Positions 37,201-47,992 of a stretch of DNA of 64,000 nucleotides are shown in pieces. A model generated the notes under the pieces. It made no database searches. It was not told where the DNA came from and was given only the letters and a program-made list of their open reading frames with translations. Source of the DNA: Pisolithus tinctorius (taxonomy: Eukaryota > Basidiomycota > Agaricomycetes > Boletales > Pisolithaceae); the NCBI GenBank assembly GCA_024663395.1, contig JANFAH010000064.1, positions 1 to 64,000 on the forward strand. Reading direction: 5' to 3'. The translations under genes and the position numbers were made by a program. Each line of letters opens with the position of its first letter. Position 1 is the stretch's first letter.

Positions 37201-37955
37201 CAGTCACTACAGGCTTCGTTGAATAGTGGCCTCGACCGCCATAACCGAGTGAAACGGGCACGCGTAGAGAGCATGAACACGATGGTGGCGGATGTTCAGA
37301 GTGAATTGCGACACGTTCAACGGGGGATGACATCTACCTCAAGAAATGTGGATAATTTCGTTGCGCGGGTGGTCTCAGAGGTAAGCGTTATCCATACGTG
37401 ACCTCGCCATTGCTGAAACGCTGCTAGGGTGCAAACCTATCGAACTCTGCGGAACTCTACCATAAGGCGGTCTCCGGCGAGTTGAATACTCTACAAGACA
37501 TGACGCGGTCGCTGGTCGATCAAGGGGCACGAGAAGATGTTCCCACAGGGATGACCCCGCGCAAGCGCGTGTGGGAATATGTCGACAAGTGGGAGTTGAC
37601 GAAGAATCGCGATGTTCTCCTGCAGTCCTGGAGGCAGGGCCACTCGACAGCGAATTCCAATCCAACCCCGGTATCTGAAACATTCTCTCTTCCTAATGTC
37701 GCCGAGGAGACTGTAGAACAGATCGTACCAGTGAAAGACGAACCTCTCCCTGGTGAGCCTGCGCCTAAAGCAGCCACCACCCCAACCACTGTAACGTTGT
37801 CCCTGCCGACCGTAGCATCGCCTGTCGCTGCTCCCCCAATTCCACCACCACCAGTGAAAACGGTGGTGGCAAAGTCGGGCTTACCGGCATTGGCAGCCTT
37901 GGCGGATCGACCAACTAACATCCTTGGTCCGCGGGGGTCAAGAAGGATAAGGTAG
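34213..37955 (+). CDS. Kinesin-5 (BimC/Cut7/Eg5 family) mitotic motor
   Basis: Seven exons (34213-34703, 34751-35389, 35446-36083, 36130-36545, 36587-37045, 37096-37380, 37428-37955) give 1151 residues. After a Ser/Pro-rich head comes a motor domain from about residue 65: [16 protein letters not shown]-loop [31 protein letters not shown] and [10 protein letters not shown] long coiled coil follows. Near residue 1015 a BimC box (TPRKRVW) contains the Thr that Cdk1 phosphorylates in the family to bring the motor to spindles. Kinesin-5 forms bipolar tetramers that slide antiparallel microtubules apart. An in-frame ATG at 34171 would add 14 residues; I prefer 34213. Confidence 0.95.
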
Positions 37956-38329
37956 CACCACGACTTAGACGTAGGCTATACGACGTGTGTATGTCCACTA
38001 TTTATCGCAAATATTTCATCTATTAGGAGTTTCAATGTGTAATCTATATGCCTCACTGCAAGTTTGGTGGTTGTAGTGCATGGTCATTGTATATCATATA
38101 CATATCATGTCACTCTTATTGTAGCTCAGATTTTGCTTGCCTTCATCATACTTTTTTTTTTTTTGTTTTTTGCAAGACTGGTTGAGATGGAGCTCAAGCT
38201 TCAAGTGCTGCATCAAACCACCCTTTGCAATTAGTTTCCTTACGTAATCCACATGCCCTGTGATGACTGCAAAGTAGCCCGCAGTAGAAAATCTAAGCTC
38301 TCATTGCAAGTTTGTAGCCTCGGAGCACG
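37956..38329. other. Intergenic, no gene seen
   Basis: Kinesin-5 3' UTR and VPS55 promoter. A T-rich homopolymer tract lies near 38150-38170. No coding frame or RNA gene was seen. Confidence 0.55.
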
Positions 38330-38894
38330 ATGGCTGCAGGATTGAAAAGTTCGCCTATTCTCTTTGGAACCTGACAATTCCGACAACTAAGTTTTGCAAC
38401 AGCCGTCATTTTGCTATCTTTTGTGCTTGCCGTCGGTTTCCTACTCATCATACTCTCGTGCGCCCTATGGGCTAACTGGCTCCCCCTCTTAGTAGGCAAG
38501 TTTTTGTCTTCTTTGCTTATCCTCCTGGGTGGCATCTCAATCGTCTGGTAGCTCTTACATTTGTGTTGGCACCCCTTCCAAACGCCTTGTTTGCTCACTG
38601 TGGGGGAGACGAGTTCTCGGCGCACGAGTCCACTGCTGCAGTGGACTTGGGACGTTTCATAACGGCTACTATCGTCGTCACTGGCTTTGCTCTTCCGGTT
38701 GTCCTCACGCATTCAGAAGTAATCAAGCCAGCAGCTTGTGTAATGTCGATCATTGGTGGGGGGTGAGTCGTTGCAGTTGTCACCATTCTTCACGGATGCT
38801 TATGTGTTTTTTTTGGGGGGAACATAGATTGGTGTATAGTACCATTATGGCTTATACAGCGGCATTTAGGCAAGATTACTCGGAATTTGATTGA
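38330..38894 (+). CDS. VPS55: VPS55, endosomal membrane protein
   Basis: Four exons (38330-38348, 38403-38495, 38552-38762, 38828-38894) encode 129 residues with four predicted membrane helices. The start MAAGLKTVILLSFVLAVGF and the motifs ALWANWLPLL, LAPLPNALFA and IKPAACVMSIIGGGLVYS are typical of Vps55 (human LEPROT/LEPROTL1). In yeast, Vps55 and Vps68 act in late-endosome-to-vacuole sorting. Intron 2 begins GCAAGT at 38496. No GT donor fits the frame, so this is a GC-AG intron. Intron 1 uses the AG at 38401-38402; the AG at 38390-38391 would break the frame. It converges on the first CCCH gene with 92 bp between stops. Confidence 0.93.
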
Positions 38895-38986
38895 TTATTG
38901 TGTCGTACATGGAGCTATACTATGGACAAAGGATGAAACTACGATAAATGCTCGCATACCTACGAATCTCAGGCATCGCATGAGAC

Positions 38987-41072
38987 TCAGCTTCGGGCTG
39001 ACAAACCATTCATATCGACAGCGCGATTTTTTGCGAAAAGTGTCCGTTGATGGTTCTCCTGTGCTTTGTCGACCAACTCTTGCCGGATGTTGACCAGTAA
39101 AGGCATAAACTGCTCCCTCACGAGGTTGACTATCTCACCATCCAGCAGCTCCATGATGTACTCCACCGGCAGCCTCTTTTCAATGGGAGGGACTTGTGAG
39201 ATATAGGCTTGCAGGGCAGCATTCAGGGCCTCCACTTCCTTGCTTATGGCTTCAGGGTTTGCCGAATCGCATTTCGCGGTAAGCTGCAATAATAACAAGC
39301 GTCACCATCTAGTCATCTCGCAGATATGGTACGCGTTTTCATACCTCCGCGATGGCATTTTTCAGGTTTTCGTTCTCCGTTTCCATGTGCTTGCATCTTT
39401 GCTCGAGCTCGTGGCGTTGGCTGATCAAAGTTGCCACTTCTTCCGCCAGCTGACCGACTTCACCTCCGGTGGTCTGGATATTTTGCACGAGCGCTGAGTT
39501 GTGTGCATCCACGACAGCTTCGATGTCGGCCTGGGGGACCCGTATCTCCTCCACGTCGGAGAAATACCCTTCTTCCTCTAGTCTCTCGTTTATGCGCAGT
39601 TCCATTTCGTCATGCATGACCTGATGGCGTTGGTTGATGTGATTCTCTAGATCCGATATCTGACGGCTTAGCCCAGTCAACTTGTCACGAAATTCTTCCA
39701 GCTCGGCCGGCCGGTAACCGACACCGCCAGAGGCATCATCTTCTGAGACTTCCCCTTCTGATAAACGCCTTCGTTTTTTGGGTCGTTCTGTACCATCAGG
39801 TTCCTCGGGATTTTGACCTGTCGGGATGGCTTGAGAGCTAAACAATGCACTGCAGCTCGACTGCAGGTCCTCCAGAGAACTCTTCACATCCGAGGCGTGC
39901 TTTTTCACCTCCGCCAATGTCTTTTCAAGACCCTGTAGTTCTGGTGTTTTGAGGGCAGGCCAGAACTCGGTCCCTATGAGATGTTGTATGACATCGTTGA
40001 CCTCCTTTCGTTTCTTTTCCAATTCACGTTCGAGGGCTATCTTCTGTTCGTTGATGCGTGATTTGTCCTCCTCGGACAGGCCAGTTATGCACGACGACTG
40101 ACTGAGCCGTCGCATGCTCTCAAGATCGCTTTCTATTTTGGCATACTCGCGTCGCGCTGTTATAGAGGTGAACATCAAACTGGAGGAAACGCGTTAGCTC
40201 CAAAGAAAGGGGTGGTTGGGATTGCAAGACGTACTCCACTCTCTCATGCCAAACCTTGCGCTGTTCGTCCAGGGACAACCCCTTCATCCCTCGTGACAAT
40301 GAAAACCCATCTCTAGAAGACGATTGCTGAGAAAGGAAGGCAGGTACCGTGGGTAGAGGCGGAAGAGCTGGCGGCGGTGGTTGTGAAGGGTAAGGTCGGG
40401 GAGGCTCGGGAGGTACAGAAGTGCGAGAGGACGTAGGGACACCCATCTTCGTAGTTACCGACTGCGTTCTTGCTGGCGAGCCTCTGCGAGTAGCGTCGGA
40501 TATTGGTCGACGGCCATTCTCCGTCGTCCTGGTCCTTCGAGGGCTACCAGGGGGTGTATAACGTTTATGATCCGCAGACTCCCGCCTGGGATAATGTGGT
40601 GGTCCTGCTTCGCGTGCCGACGTTGGCTGAACGGGCGAACGAGAACGACGTCTGCTGCTTGACATCTCCACATCGATGGGCCTCCTGACAGACCTTGAGC
40701 TTGTCGGCGATTGGCCGCCGCGAGTGTCACCACGGCGGTGCACCGCGGACTCGTCGTATGAACTACGTTTTCGGCTGTCAACAAGAACATAATAAAACCC
40801 GTCGTCATCGTCTAACACGAGGTCTTTCCGTGGCGGCTTGGAAGACTTCGCAATTCTCCATGCTGGCTCATTCGGATGTGCAAAGTTGCATACAGGTGCC
40901 GGCCACGGGCAGCCTTTCGTGCCGTCCTTGTACACCCTGGCACGACCTTCGTCGTCGTAGAACTGCCATTCAATTAGAGGCCATCAATACTCCTGCTCCT
41001 TTTCCCCGTCGCCGACGCGAAGTTATTAGGACATACGTTACAACGCCTTTCCTTCATGGCCTGTCTTGACAT
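38987..41072 (-). CDS. CCCH zinc-finger coiled-coil protein, paralogue 1
   Basis: Four exons (41072-41037, 40962-40235, 40179-39345, 39283-38987) encode 631 residues. An N-terminal CCCH-like finger has ligands C11, C30, C37 and H41, ending CNFAHPNEPAW. A long Ser/Arg/Pro-rich disordered part follows (about 60-240). The C-terminal half is predicted coiled coil (repeated E/K/L heptads) with an acidic break and an NLS-like PKKRRRL. I cannot assign a function; RNA binding is suggested by the finger and RS-like tracts. The exon number and intron phases (0, 2, 0), and the position of intron 1 one residue after the first zinc cysteine, match the neighbouring gene exactly, so the two are tandem duplicates. 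Confidence 0.88.
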
Positions 41073-41193
41073 GTAATCGTGTGACGGTTCACGGAAGCAA
41101 AGTCATGCACGAAGCTTGTGTAGTGTAATTTAGGAGGAATGCAGTAACATATGCGACTAGAACTAATACTACAAAATTCAATGGAGGGCATGG

Positions 41194-43562
41194 TTAATCT
41201 TGTGGAGAAACGTGCAAATGCTCCTGGGGCCTGAAGAGCTCCGTCTGGTGACCATTGGAAACCCCATTCATGACAGCCTCGCCCATCGTTCTGACAGTAG
41301 GCACAATCTCTTGCTCGTAAAATTTCTGGATGAGAGCACTGAGCGCAGGTTTCAGCTCTTCAATCAAATGTTGGCAGGTGCTTTCCACAGGAGCACAGGG
41401 ACCAAACCGAGGTTGGTGCATGAGCTCATCCAAGTCTTCTTGCAACTTCTCTTTCTGTCGCCGAAGCTCCTCAGTTGCGGCGTACTTATCCTGCAACTAT
41501 ACAAAGCGTGAGACTGGTAATAGGGCCTGCCGAAGCTGCTTACCTTCGTGAGAGCCTCCCGATGCTCGGCATTTTCGTTCTCCAATTGCTCGAGTCTGCT
41601 TTTAAATTGAGCATTCCCCACAATAAGCCCACTTATATCTTCAATTGTCTTCGATAGCTTCCCTTCAACCTCGCGCCATTGGTCTGCACAGTTCTCCATT
41701 TTCTCGATAGAGTCGGGGGGTATGACAATGTCTGGACGGACTCGAGCTGCCATCTTTTGCACGTTTTGCTTGCGGGCTTCTCGCAGCTCGGACAACCTAG
41801 CGTCGAGCACCTTGTCTACTATATCTCCGATATCCATCGGTCGACTCAACGTCAACTCGGCTTCTATCTGCTCGAGCGACTCCTCCATTTCCTCCGCCCG
41901 CTTCTGCAATGCTCCCCACTCAGTGGGGGGTAGGTTGGTTGTCGTTGAGGGGCTAGGATCGCGCATAGGAACATCACGATTCTTGAACTCCTCGATTAGA
42001 GTGCGGATCTGCCTCGCATACGCCGTGGACTCGGCTATGAACCTATCAGTCTCCTCACCGATATCATACCGTTGCGAGAGGTCGAAATCAGACATTACGG
42101 TCTCTTGGTAGTCCACAAGCGCATTGACAGCAAGAGACAGCTTTTCCCTCTGACCAAAATACTCCCTGTCAAACTCGGCACGTTTCGACTCCAGAATGTT
42201 GATCCCGGCATCGCCGATGCGAGCATAGCATGGAGACTTTCGTGTACGGAACCAACGGTCGCGGTTTAGTTCCGCCTCAGAGAGATGAAACTTGGCCCTG
42301 ACTGCACGTTCCCAAGTCCTACCATGACGTCAGTGAGAATTTTCCAAGTCGATTGAAGCCGAAGTACTTGATGTATTCCTTAAACACGTCGCGCTTGTCA
42401 TCCCACCCCTCGCGCTTTCTCTTCGGACGAGGTGGGGCTAGTGGTAGAGCTGAACCCGGAGCAGCTGGAGTCAACGGGGTATCCCCGTCAATAACAGAAT
42501 AGGGCGGTTGAATATTAAGTGGTGGCGGTGGCGGTGGAACGTTCGAAGTTTCGGGATCGCAGCGGGGAGTAGTTGAGTCCTGCATGTCTATATCTTCGTG
42601 GGGGGGAACTTTGGCACCCCACTTTATCTTGGCACCTAGGGATACTTGATTTGTGCCCGTGATTTTTCGTGCAGGAGCTGTACCGGGGTCCGTATCTGCC
42701 AGGGGTGGAGGTAACTTGGACTTCCTGTTGTTACTGCCTGTGGGCCCACTACTCCAGGTGGGGCTTTGATTGCTAGAATTGTCGTCCGTCCAGATAGTAC
42801 CATGGAACACAGGAGCCTCGTTGGCTCTAGTAGAAGTGACATCTTGCTTCGGAGGTCGGTCACCCTCACTTTCGTTAGACTTGATTTTGGTAGTGGTGGG
42901 GCCAGGCTTGCCCCAACCACCCGTGTCTGTGGAGTTCCACCAAGCTGTCGAGGAGTCCCCGCTCTCGCCAGGTCTACTGCTTTTGGCTGGGTCCCACCCA
43001 ACCGTATCTGCCCATCCCTGCCTAGGTGGGCTGCCAGATGACGGCTTGACCGCATCCCCGCCAGATGAATCACCCATCTTCCAGTCGCCCCCAGTATCCC
43101 ACTTACCTCCCCCTCCATCACCCCACCCACTTCCGCTTCCAGTACCCCACCCGCCTCCAGTATCCCATCCACCGCTACCCTCAGGATTACCCCACCCCGG
43201 TGACGCAGCCGCACCCCACAAGGGTTCGCGCATGCCAGAGAAAGATCCACTTCCACTCTTACCCCCGCCCTTTGTTGTCCCCTGAGCGTTTCCCAACCCA
43301 CCAGCACTGCGACCGCCGCCGCCCTTGGATGAACCCGGTTTACTGGACGCCAAAGCGGCAGTAGCCCACGCTGAAGAGTCCGGGTGGACGAAAGGGCAAC
43401 CGCCAGCTGTGTAGCGTTTTCGACAGCCGCCTTGTTTCGGCTCGCCGTCGTCGGTGTGGTACTGAATTGTGTGTATGTAAGAAAGTGAGCGCAAGGACTC
43501 GGTGCGACGGCAAAAGCAAAGCGTGCAACGTCATGACTTACCCGACACCTTACGTTTGGCAT
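41194..43562 (-). CDS. CCCH zinc-finger coiled-coil protein, paralogue 2
   Basis: Four exons (43562-43542, 43461-42368, 42318-41544, 41496-41194) encode 730 residues. The N-terminal finger has C6, C20, C29 and H33, ending CPFVHPDSSAW. A large Gly/Trp/Ser-rich segment follows (about 45-200, many GGWG-like repeats), reminiscent of the GW-rich regions of silencing proteins but not proof of Argonaute binding. Then come a Pro-rich part and coiled coil from about 400 onward. Function unknown. It shares order, exon phases and the distal coiled coil with the downstream paralogue but has a longer, compositionally different middle. The start is the only ATG giving a finger-encoding first exon. Confidence 0.87.
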
Positions 43563-44066
43563 CTTGCCGCTGCCGCCAGGACTTTGAGATCGGCTTCTGG
43601 ATGTGCTACGATGGCGAGGACCCGACTACGGCTTGGTGGTGATCGCTTCGACAAGAACAAGGTTAACGTTCAACTGTTGTACAGGCAGAAGAGACTCGTG
43701 GGACAACGCCATGAGGAGAGGTATCGCAAAGTGGATCCAGTCGTGTGAGATCTAGTAGTCAAAAGTATTCACATCATGTCGCCGCAATATATACATAAAT
43801 TCAACGGTAAAAAGGTAGACAGTAGCGCTAGCGATATTCTAATCTACAAAGTCGATTTTATCGTTAGGAAACGTCTCAATCCGTAAGTATCAAAGCAGTC
43901 CGTGCAGCCGTTAGTTATCGTATCGTATCGCATCGCATAGAAAGGGGAGGAGTATCGCAGTGGGAGCACAAGGATCCAAGAAAGGGAACCTTAAGGAAGA
44001 GAAAATGAAAAAAAAAGAAAACGCCCAGCGGTGCAAAATATAAAAAAATAATTCTCCAAGCATCCT
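43563..44066. other. Intergenic, no supported gene
   Basis: Promoter of CCCH paralogue 2 and 3' side of the membrane coiled-coil gene. A 45-codon plus-strand frame from 43611 is basic but unrecognised and unsupported. Short TATCG/CGTAT repeats occur near 43915-43935. Confidence 0.45.
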
Positions 44067-45500
44067 TTACCACAACCAACCGCGGGACGAGGGTCTCCTG
44101 GTCGGACGAGGCTTGCGCTTGACAGCAACACGAGGGCCATCGTCATCTTCGTATTCTTCAACCTCGTACTCGTCAATCTCCTCCGCCCTCAATGGTTCTT
44201 TTATGATTTCCTCCTCTATGGTGATAGCGGTGGTGCGAGGGATGGCGGTAGAGAAGGAAGATGACACGACATCAGGGGTTGGGAATGCGGCACGACGGGT
44301 ATTGGCAGGTGGTGGAACGGTGACGGTCTGCGGCGGAAGAGTTTCGTATTGAATGATGGTTTTGGTTTCGGTTTCAGCGATAACTAGTGGGGGAAGTTCC
44401 TGCAAACAATGCAGTCAGTGGACAAGTTCCAGAGTATATGAAGAGCAAGACCAGTTGGCGACCAGATAGGAGAAATAAATTTTGGAAAAAGAAAAGATGA
44501 AATCTTAGTTTGCCTTGGGCAGGGGGTCACGTGGCGAGGACGTCGATCGCGTCGCGACTGCCGGAAACGGAACCAATCGCCAACTGATCTCCACTTCACT
44601 GAAAGACAAGGGGGACGAAGAAAAACCGTTGTCCCCCAAGCCCGGACGAAGGAGGGTGATACGAACTGTATACAGTATGGTATGAAAAGAGGATGAAAAA
44701 ACCTCCTTCGTCTCAGAGCTCGGGACGGCGCGGAGCTGGAGCAGGCGGTTGTACCTTGAGTTTTCGCTTCGGCCCAGGTTGTTCATAGTAAATTTCCTCC
44801 TCGACCGCGGCATTGTCACTGTTGATAAGACTGCCGGGTTCCGTGAGAATGGGTACGAGGAACCATGGACTGATGATACGTACACAAGCTGCTCCATGAT
44901 CCAGGCTTCGCGCCGCGAGGCATCATGTTCTCTCCGGTTGACACTCTCCTCGCGACGAGTGATTTCGCGCTCACGTTCAGCAACTTTGAGTTCACGATCA
45001 AGAACCTCTTCGGCGCGAGCGCCGGCCTCTTTCCACCAACCGGGAGGAGCGAGTTCCTGCTCCCTGACGACTTCCTTGATGATGGTTTGGGCGGGAGGCA
45101 TATCGACGATGGTTTGAGTAGCGCATGGGGGACACTGTTGTTGACTCGGAAGGACGCCACCCGGTGCGCCGACGAGAAGCTCTGCTTCACGACGGGCAAC
45201 TTCGGCTTCGCGCATGGCAACGTCACGCTCGCGCGTTACAAGAATCTGGGAACGTTTGGGATTGAGGTAACCCCAGATCCCCGTGGCGGCTTCGTCCTTG
45301 CCCGGTGCTCCTGTCGCGCCTGAGGACGCGGGGAGGGAAAGCATGACGGCGAGTACGGCGAGGACCAAGGAGAGAACGAGGAGAAGAGTGGTTGAGGAGA
45401 TGGTGCGATGGTGGTGATGTCTTTCAGAACGGTGACGGTGTTCGCGCTCGCGCTCACGCTCACGATCACGGTCGTGGTGGGAAGATGAAGGAACGGCCAT
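44067..45500 (-). CDS. Unknown single-pass membrane protein with coiled coil and CPPC motif
   Basis: I do not recognise this gene. From ATG 45500 it begins with a highly charged tract (repeated RE dipeptides, then HRHRSERHHHHR), one strong membrane helix at about 35-57 (LLLVLSLVLAVLAVMLSL), then a long E/R-rich coiled coil with a CPPC pair (about residue 115) and repeats of EREREITRREESVNRRE type. Exon 1 is 45500-44884 and exon 2 is 44830-44755. The last exon, 44399-44067, is acidic then basic (EYEVEEYEDDDG, KRKPRPTRRPSSRG). Joining exon 2 directly to the last exon keeps frame (341 residues) but implies a 355-nt intron, so one more exon may be hidden in 44400-44754. A 5' extension in frame with no ATG until further upstream is possible. 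Confidence 0.65.
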
Positions 45501-45757
45501 CCTTGCTGTCGGTACGTTTCTTACGCTGACGGAGTGGGATGGCGAGATAGAAGAGGTTGCTCGTGTTCGGGACGTCGTCGTGGTGAAGGTAGGGTAATAA
45601 GACGGTAAGAAAAAAAATGGGGGGAATAATAAGAACAACCACGGGAGAACACTTTTTCAATTGTTCAACATTACCTTTTTTGGCAGTCTTTGTTTTGTGC
45701 AAACAATCACGTGATCGTGTTACACCACGTGCACCACATGCGTTTCAATTGACCACA

Positions 45758-46406
45758 ATGCCAGCGAATGCAAGACTGCCGCCATGGCTCAAGTTCCTTG
45801 ACAAGGCCGGTTTTGACTGCATCTCGCTGGGCCATCGTGCACTCAACCATTCCATTTAGACGTCCGTGATCGTGACCGTCTTGGCAGCGACGGTGTGCCT
45901 CCATACACGCTCGGCAGGGGTTATTTACTTTGGAGCAGGCTCGCTCGCGTGCGCTCTGTCGGCGAAACTCGCCAAACAGGCGATCAGACAGGAAAGGCCC
46001 GTCAATGGGAGGAAAGTGTCATACGGGTATGTAGCAATCCCGTCCTCATTCTGCAATTCCTCACAACGAACTCAGTATGCCAAGCACGCATGCCTCCGCC
46101 TGCACGTTCTTCGCCACGTATGCTGCACTCGCGAGCATTTATCTTCCTGTTCATCCACGAATACACCCATTGCTGGCCACGTATGCACCCTTCGTGATGA
46201 TCCCATGGGCAACGCTTATCGTACTCTCTCGTGTCTGGCTTGGTCATCACACCTACCCCCAGGTCGCTGCAGGAGTGACGTTTGGCATCTGCTTTGCGAG
46301 CATATGGTTGAGACTGTGGGTGGAAAACGTCGGCGGTGTGAGGACGCTGGGTGGGGAACTTGAGAGATGGGTAGTTGCTATGATGTCAGTTGTGACTGTC
46401 ACGTGA
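45758..46406 (+). CDS. PAP2-family dolichyldiphosphatase-like protein, with in-frame TAG
   Basis: Exons 45758-46026 and 46076-46406 give 199 codons. The three PAP2 phosphatase motifs are present: KLAKQAIRQERP, GMPSTHAS and SRVWLGHHTYPQV, the last with Gln as in CAX4/DOLPP1. Three or four membrane helices surround them. Such enzymes remove a phosphate from dolichyl diphosphate in the ER lumen to recycle the N-glycan carrier. However, a TAG at 45857-45859 lies between an N-terminal segment (WLKFLDKAGFDCISLGH) and the rest, both coding-like and in the same frame. I found no intron that removes it in frame, and no downstream ATG precedes motif 1. It is either a nonsense allele, a sequence error, or an unrecognised 5' exon. 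Confidence 0.7.
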
Positions 46407-46483
46407 CCGACGCGTAACATGTGACACGCGTGCCCTATGTAGTCATGTCACGCTGGATTGCCTGCAGTCTTTCGCATTGTACG

Positions 46484-47843
46484 ATGAACAACAGCCTGCG
46501 AAGGTTCGCTCAGGCCAATACAGCGAGCCTTCCGGGCTCTCCCCACTCGCCATCTCCCCGTTCTCAGAGCAGCGGCATACAGCCACCGGTGACACCGAGG
46601 ACCCGTGTGTCGTATGTCAACTCACCCTCCACTACGCCGTCCATATCCTCCAACATTCCGTTTGATTGGGAAGCGGCGCGCTCAAGACGGCCTCCACCCT
46701 ATGGCACTCCTTTCAATGGGAAACGAAAAGCTCGGATGAGCAATATCGGTACTGCAGCAGCCACTCCAAAGAGGGTCGTCCGCAAGAAAGGATTTGTCGA
46801 GCGGTGTGTTCAGTTGCCGCATTCCAACGACCCTGTCTGATTATTGTCTATGGTGGCGTGCACAGTATGAAGGACATTCCCTCCCGAATCATGTTTGAAG
46901 TCTCGCTCTTTCCATACAACATACCCTTGCCCGCCCCGAAGACCAGCGGGTGGCTCATTGGGTTGTCCATGCATTTCTTGCATCTTTGTATACGTGTGGC
47001 TCGCATCCGTGCCACGTCCGAGTCGGACGTTGGCTGGGAAGACCTTTACTGGGAACGCAGCCAACAGAGCTGGTTCGACTGGGTGCGTCTCCGTTACGTA
47101 AATGGTTTTAATTAATTCACAGCCCTGATACGTCTACTCAGACTATCCCGACGACGTGTCTTTTGTTGATCGCATCCACGTTGAATGTTATGCACTTGTT
47201 TACGGAAACGCGAACATACCGACTCCATATGCGTTCCAGGGTTGATCCCGTGTCATCTCCCCATACGACATTTGTTTCATCGCCGCAACAAGAACCACCG
47301 GTGACGGAAGAGGAGGCGGTTCCGCGATCGACGTTTATGCAGCGGATCCTGGGGTTGATTGGATCGGCGATGTTGATTTTGTGGCGCGCGTTCGTATATC
47401 TGGTGCGGTTCTTGTTGGGGATATCTTCTACCAGTCCGTCGACGTCTTCGCCGCCTCGTGGCGCGCCGGCAGAGCAGATCCAACAGCTCGAGGTATGGAC
47501 GCCGGGAGAGCTGGAACGCACCCTGTTCGCCGTCTATTCGCCTGCACACGCACTCCTGTGGATCTGCACTGATGGCACGAACTGGGTGCTGATGTGTGCG
47601 CTGATGGCAATGGTAGGTGTGGAGATAGGTGCACTCGTGCAGGCGTATGAGGCGCTGGTGAAAGACCGAGCCATTTTGGCAGCCGAGGTCATGCACGAGT
47701 ACAATGAAGGAGTAAGTGGGCTTCTTCTTCCCATACTAATCGCTCGACTGACGGAGCCATCCTAGTTTGTGCATCCTCGAATCAACCCTGTGCGGCGCGA
47801 CGTGGCTGTCATGACCCACCAGGCAGAGATGGTAATTACATAA
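46484..47843 (+). CDS. NUR1: NUR1/Mug154-like nuclear rim membrane protein
   Basis: Four exons (46484-46803, 46866-47082, 47142-47711, 47766-47843) encode 394 residues. A Ser/Pro-rich N-terminus is followed by the conserved block PSRIMFEVSLFPYNIPLPAPK, membrane helices (WLIGLSMHFLHLCIRV, TCLLLIASTLNVM, WVLMCALMAMVGVEIG) and a very conserved C-terminus FVHPRINPVRRDVAVMTHQAE, the signature of the Nur1/Mug154 family. In yeasts, Nur1 works with Heh1/Lem2 at the inner nuclear membrane to tether rDNA or heterochromatin. Start: the ATG before NNSLRRF; an upstream in-frame ATG at 46445 would add 13 residues. Confidence 0.85.
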
Positions 47844-47992
47844 GTATTATAGACCTCATGTACCTTTTGTCGGAGATGATCGGACAAGCTTAGTCACTCG
47901 ATCTCCCTCTGAGGAAAAAAAAAAAATCAAAATCTTATCATATATTCTGGCATTCCACCTCAGCATCGCACCCGTCTGACTCTGAGTCGTCG

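Noticed and set aside
38293..38712. 139-codon minus-strand frame over VPS55
   Set aside because: Antisense to clearly conserved VPS55 exons, with no family features of its own.
43611..43748. Small basic plus-strand frame (45 codons) upstream of CCCH paralogue 2
   Set aside because: No homology signal, no conserved motif, and only 48 bp from a divergent ATG. Probably promoter sequence.
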